64,000 bases of DNA from Lachancea kluyveri NRRL Y-12651 (taxonomy: Eukaryota > Ascomycota > Saccharomycetes > Saccharomycetales > Saccharomycetaceae): NCBI GenBank assembly GCA_000149225.2, contig CM000688.1, positions 310,001 through 374,000 on the forward strand, in the 5' to 3' direction. How positions within the stretch are numbered: the first letter of the stretch is position 1; each line of letters starts with the position of its first letter. The translations under genes were made by a program, and so were the position numbers. The notes below the pieces were generated by a model. That model was not told the origin of the DNA. It ran no database searches and saw nothing but the letters and a program-made list of their open reading frames with translations. Below are positions 59,603 to 64,000 of this stretch, piece after piece.

Positions 59603-60871
59603 CACGTGAACTATTGGTACTCTTCTGTTTAATTTCGTTGACTAGCCATGTGTCTCACTTTTTGCGACAGAAGTGGGAGAAAACAATCATGAATGGGGCC
59701 GTTATGGCAACCATCGATCATTGTTTACGTAGTTCAATTTTTATTTTTTTTTTTTTAATTTAGAAAAGTGATGTTTCTATTTTTAGTGTCGGGAGCTCAA
59801 GGCTTGCAAAAGAAACCTTTTTTTTTTTTTTTTTTTTTGCGGTGTTCGGATTCTTCGCTCAAAGGCTCATTCTCGTTTCATTCTTCATCTCTTGTAAATA
59901 CTTTCAACTCAGGACTATACCAATACCTGTTGTGTTATCCTAGAGGTTGTAACAAGAACGTTGTATTTGTTGTCAACTGGAAACACTTTATTGCCTCCAC
60001 TCTTCTGATCCTTCTTATTCTCTCTCTTTTTCTATTACATATTCACCTATACTCATTGCGTTGTGATTTAACCGCTTAGATCAATAAACAGCAACAACCA
60101 AGAAAGGACAAGAAAAGAAAAGGAAACTAATAGCTAAAGGCTACGTCCAGGACATACAGTATGTTATATTTTACCTATTATTGACTATTAACCTAGATGA
60201 ATAGCATTTTTTTCTAATTTTTATTCTGATCATTGGTGGAATGGATCTTGGTGGCGTCGATCTACTATATCGCGCGTCTCACAAACGTCGCGCCCTCGAA
60301 AAGAAACGCGTTTACGAGGGACATGGACATGGACGCAGACGAGGCTTGGCTTGGCTTGATTTTTTTTTTTTTGCGGTACCAATATTTGATCACGTGCACG
60401 AAGAAAATGCCGCAATGACCTGCCCGGAACTAAGGAGGACTACCTGAAACACGAAAAAAAAAAAAGAAAAAAGAAACAACTTTCCAAATTTGCAGGAAAA
60501 GGAAAAAATTTTTTTCTTCCTTTCCTATCGAGTTCGTCGAGATAGTTTCGTGTCCCCTTTCTTTTTTGTGGGTTTGTTATTCGACTGTTTCTTGTTTGAT
60601 CTGGTTTCCGAGTATAAAGAGAAGCTCGCGTACACGACCTAATTTAACGCGCAGACACGCAAGAGATTGTTTCTGATCTATTCAACAGTTTGCCAACCAT
60701 TTGAACTCAAGATTCCTAACTAACAAACATCGTGATTCAGACTTCCAGAGATCAGAAATAAAATACATTTTTGTTATTCACCTTTGAGTCAAATTCCTCT
60801 TTTTTTCTCCCCTTCTCATATATTCGTTCGCGGAACTAACTTATTAGTAAAGAATAAAATAACTATCCAGA
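59603..60871. promoter_or_regulatory. FKS1 upstream region
   Basis: 1269 bp with long T tracts (59748-59756, 59819-59838), a TATAAAG at 60613-60619 and C/T-rich runs. A long 5' leader (about 200 bp) before the ATG is implied. No other gene is seen; short frames around 60233-60447 lack protein features. Confidence 0.5.
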
Positions 60872-63800
60872 ATGTCCTATAACGATCAAAATAATCATTA
60901 TTATGATCAGCAGGGAACTGGACAAGACCACGATCAACAACAGGAGTATGCTGGAGAACCTCACCAGGGTTACGACCAGCAGCCTCAGTATGATCAATAT
61001 GGTCAACCAGTCTATCCACCTGAAGCATACGCTGCCCAAGAAGGCGATGCATACTATGACCCAAACGCTGGCGACTACTACGCACAACAGCAACCTTACG
61101 ATCCGGAGCATGGCGTAGACTACCCAAATGGCGCTGCTTATTACGATCAACCTCGCGGTACCAACCAAGATACTGAGAACTTTTCCGATTTCAGCTACGG
61201 TGGGCCTCCAGGCACTCCAGGGTACGACAGTTATGCCGGCACTCCAGGTACAGCTGGTCAATATACCCCTTCTCAGATGAGCTATGGTGATCCAAGATCA
61301 TCCGGCGCCTCTACCCCAATCTACGGTGGTGAAGGTTTTGACCCATCAGCTGTGGCCATGGCTTTGCCTAACGACCCATATCCAGCATGGACGGCCGACA
61401 ACCAATCTCCAATCTCTATTGAGCAAATCGAGGATGTATTTATTGATTTGACCAACAGATTTGGTTTTCAAAGAGACTCTATGAGAAACATGTTTGATCA
61501 CTTCATGACCTTGTTGGATTCTAGAGCCTCTAGAATGTCTCCACAACAAGCCTTGTTATCCGTACATGCAGACTACATCGGCGGTGACACTGCTAACTAC
61601 AAGAAATGGTACTTTGCTGCTCAACTAGATATGGACGATGAAGTTGGTTTCAGAAACATGAGCTTGGGTAAACTTTCAAGAAAGGCTAGAAAGGCTAAGA
61701 AGAAGAACAAGAAAGCTATGGAAGAAGCCGGTGCCGAAGACACTGAAGCAACTTTGAACCAACTAGAAGGCGATAACTCCTTAGAAGCAGCTGATTTCAG
61801 ATGGAAGGCCAAGATGAACAGACTGACTCCGGTGGACAAAGTTCGTCAAATTGCTCTATACTTGTTGATCTGGGGTGAAGCCAATCAAGTCAGATTTACC
61901 GCAGAATGTTTGTGTTTCATCTATAAGTGTGCTTCTGATTACTTGGACTCTCCATTATGCCAACAGCGTTCTGAACCAATACCAGAAGGTGACTACTTGA
62001 ATAGAGTTATCACTCCCCTATATCGCTTCTTGAGATCTCAAGTTTACGAAGTTGTCGATGGTCGTTACGTCAAGCGTGAAAGAGACCACAACAAGGTCAT
62101 TGGTTATGATGATGTTAACCAATTGTTTTGGTACCCAGAAGGTATTGCCAAGATTGTTTTTGAAGATGGCACTAGGTTGATTGACCTACCTGCTGAGGAA
62201 CGTTACCTAAGATTAGGTGACGTCGTCTGGGATGATGTTTTCTTCAAGACTTATAAGGAAACACGTTCTTGGTTCCATATGGTTACCAACTTTAACCGTA
62301 TCTGGGTTATTCATGGTTCCATTTACTGGATGTACACTGCTTATAACGCTCCAACGTTGTACACACATAACTATCAACAGTTGAGAGATAATCGACCACT
62401 ACCAGCTTACAGATGGGCTTCATGTGCCTTGGCTGGTTCATTTGCTGCATTTGTTCAAATTGTTGCCACTATAGCCGAATGGTTTTTCGTTCCAAGAAAA
62501 TGGGCTGGTGCTCAACATTTATCTCGTCGTTTTTGGTTTTTGGTTATTATTTTTGCGGTTAACTTGGGTCCAATGATTTTTGTCTTTGCCTATAATCCGA
62601 TTGATAAGAATGAATATTCCACAGCTGCTTACGTGGTCTCTGCGGTTATGTTTTTCGTTGCAGTAGCCACCATCCTGTTCTTTTCGATTATGCCATTGGG
62701 TGGTTTATTCACTTCTTATATGAAAAAATCTACAAGGCGTTATGTGGCTTCTCAAACTTTTACCGCTTCTTTTGCTCCTTTACACGGTATTGACATGTGG
62801 ATGTCTTACTTATTATGGGTCACCGTTTTTGGTGCTAAGCTTGCGGAATCTTACTTTTTCTTAACGCTATCTCTAAGAGATCCAATTAGAATTTTGTCTA
62901 CCATAACTATGAGATGTACTGGTGAAAAGTGGTGGAAAAATGTGTTGTGTGAACAACAAGGTAAGGTGGTTTTAATTTTGATGATTGCTACTGATTTGAT
63001 TTTATTCTTCTTGGATACTTATATGTGGTACATTGTCTGCAACACAGTCTTTTCCGTTGGTAAATCCTTCTATCTGGGTATTTCCATTTTGACTCCATGG
63101 AGAAACATTTTCACCAGATTGCCAAAAAGAATTTACTCCAAGATATTGGCCACTACTGATATGGAAATCAAATACAAGCCAAAGGTTCTAATCTCTCAAG
63201 TTTGGAATGCAATCATCATTTCCATGTACAGAGAACACTTGTTGGCTATTGATCACGTTCAAAAACTGCTATATCATCAAGTTCCATCCGAAATTGAGGG
63301 TAAGAGAACTTTGAGAGCTCCAACGTTCTTTGTTTCTCAGGATGATAACAACTTTGAAACTGAATTTTTCCCAAGAGATTCCGAAGCTGAACGTCGTATC
63401 TCCTTTTTCGCCCAATCCTTGGCCACGCCAATTCCTGAACCACTACCTGTTGACAACATGCCAACTTTCACCGTCTTGACTCCACACTACGCCGAAAGAA
63501 TTTTGCTATCTTTGAGAGAAATCATTCGTGAAGATGACCAATTTTCAAGGGTTACTTTGTTAGAATACTTGAAACAACTACATCCTGTAGAATGGGATTG
63601 TTTTGTGAAGGATACCAAGATTTTGGCCGAAGAAACTGCTGTTTACGAAGGTAATGAAGATCCTGAAAAGGAGGATGGTCTAAAATCTCAGATTGACGAT
63701 TTACCATTCTACTGTATCGGCTTCAAATCTGCTGCTCCCGAGTATACCTTGCGTACTCGTATTTGGGCTTCCTTGAGATCCCAAACCTTGTACCGTACTG

Positions 63801-64000
63801 TGTCTGGTTTCATGAATTATGCTAGAGCTATTAAATTATTGTACCGTGTTGAAAACCCTGAGATCGTTCAAATGTTTGGTGGTAACGCTGAAGGTTTAGA
63901 AAGAGAATTGGAAAAAATGGCTAGAAGAAAGTTCAAGTTTTTGGTCTCCATGCAAAGATTGGCCAAATTCAAACCTTATGAATTGGAAAATGCCGAGTTC
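60872..64000 (+). CDS. FKS1: Fks1 1,3-beta-glucan synthase catalytic subunit, 3' part outside window
   Basis: The first 1043 codons of a protein of about 1870. It is the plasma-membrane enzyme that makes wall 1,3-beta-glucan from UDP-glucose under Rho1 control and is the echinocandin target. The Gln/Tyr/Asp-rich N-terminus (1-140) is followed by the FKS1 N-terminal domain (about 145-430). The first cluster of membrane helices (about 470-800) contains hot spot 1, FLTLSLRDP, at 663-671, which is the echinocandin-sensitive form. The central cytosolic catalytic region begins after about 820 and is cut by the window end. Ancestral single gene of S. cerevisiae FKS1 (YLR342W) and GSC2 (YGR032W). Confidence 0.97.
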   Translation, partial: MSYNDQNNHYYDQQGTGQDHDQQQEYAGEPHQGYDQQPQYDQYGQPVYPPEAYAAQEGDAYYDPNAGDYYAQQQPYDPEHGVDYPNGAAYYDQPRGTNQDTENFSDFSYGGPPGTPGYDSYAGTPGTAGQYTPSQMSYGDPRSSGASTPIYGGEGFDPSAVAMALPNDPYPAWTADNQSPISIEQIEDVFIDLTNRFGFQRDSMRNMFDHFMTLLDSRASRMSPQQALLSVHADYIGGDTANYKKWYFAAQLDMDDEVGFRNMSLGKLSRKARKAKKKNKKAMEEAGAEDTEATLNQLEGDNSLEAADFRWKAKMNRLTPVDKVRQIALYLLIWGEANQVRFTAECLCFIYKCASDYLDSPLCQQRSEPIPEGDYLNRVITPLYRFLRSQVYEVVDGRYVKRERDHNKVIGYDDVNQLFWYPEGIAKIVFEDGTRLIDLPAEERYLRLGDVVWDDVFFKTYKETRSWFHMVTNFNRIWVIHGSIYWMYTAYNAPTLYTHNYQQLRDNRPLPAYRWASCALAGSFAAFVQIVATIAEWFFVPRKWAGAQHLSRRFWFLVIIFAVNLGPMIFVFAYNPIDKNEYSTAAYVVSAVMFFVAVATILFFSIMPLGGLFTSYMKKSTRRYVASQTFTASFAPLHGIDMWMSYLLWVTVFGAKLAESYFFLTLSLRDPIRILSTITMRCTGEKWWKNVLCEQQGKVVLILMIATDLILFFLDTYMWYIVCNTVFSVGKSFYLGISILTPWRNIFTRLPKRIYSKILATTDMEIKYKPKVLISQVWNAIIISMYREHLLAIDHVQKLLYHQVPSEIEGKRTLRAPTFFVSQDDNNFETEFFPRDSEAERRISFFAQSLATPIPEPLPVDNMPTFTVLTPHYAERILLSLREIIREDDQFSRVTLLEYLKQLHPVEWDCFVKDTKILAEETAVYEGNEDPEKEDGLKSQIDDLPFYCIGFKSAAPEYTLRTRIWASLRSQTLYRTVSGFMNYARAIKLLYRVENPEIVQMFGGNAEGLERELEKMARRKFKFLVSMQRLAKFKPYELENAEF

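Noticed and set aside
1-64000. CRISPR array, prophage or bacterial operon
   Set aside because: Nothing of the kind is present; the window is eukaryotic nuclear DNA.

Overview
This window is nuclear DNA of a budding yeast (Saccharomycetaceae). The genes are dense, almost all intronless and use the standard code. The proteins are close homologues of Saccharomyces cerevisiae genes; the tRNA genes look near-identical to their S. cerevisiae counterparts, and the introns carry GTATGT and TACTAAC. The gene order is not that of S. cerevisiae. Genes that S. cerevisiae splits between the sister regions YGR023-YGR032 (chr VII) and YLR332-YLR342 (chr XII) are interleaved here in one unbroken series. That is the order expected before the whole-genome duplication, as in Torulaspora or Zygosaccharomyces relatives. 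A post-duplication species with unusual gene retention is a less likely alternative. No species name can be given from sequence alone.

Layout. (1) 1-16.3 kb: YRB30 (cut by the window edge), RAD54, SUT1, YIP5, tRNA-Gly, SUA5, PMR1 and RPA135, a mix of S. cerevisiae YGL161-169 and YPR010 neighbours. (2) 17.2-20.6 kb: tRNA-Lys, a secreted GH17 SCW-type glucanase and the wall sensor MTL1/MID2. (3) 20.6-24.1 kb: an accessory gap with a decayed unidentified gene, a recently duplicated 193-bp repeat, a Ty1-type solo LTR and tRNA-Asp. (4) 24.4-40.3 kb: an unrecognised beta-propeller-like gene, THG1, YGR026W, RPS25 (with a 5'-UTR intron), tRNA-Glu, NUP2, SGD1, MSP1, ERV1 (with an in-frame intron) and VRP1. 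(5) 41.1-54.5 kb: a second accessory stretch with an inverted Ty1-type LTR, an identical tRNA-Asp gene, a DUF3445/heme-dependent oxidative N-demethylase-like gene, POP6, about 5 kb of decayed sequence and an orphan SANT-like regulator. (6) 54.5-64 kb: RPP0, a SPO77-position gene, IMO32 and the first 1043 codons of FKS1.

Several functions recur. Cell-wall synthesis and sensing are represented by the SCW glucanase, MTL1 and FKS1. Ribosome production is represented by RPA135, RPS25, SGD1, RPP0 and POP6; RPA135 and SGD1 have PAC/RRPE promoter motifs, and RPS25 and RPP0 have paired Rap1 sites. The Ran/nuclear pore cycle is represented by YRB30 and NUP2. The parts that the standard yeast gene set does not explain are the DUF3445 gene, the propeller gene, the SANT-like gene, the two decayed regions and the tRNA-linked repeats.
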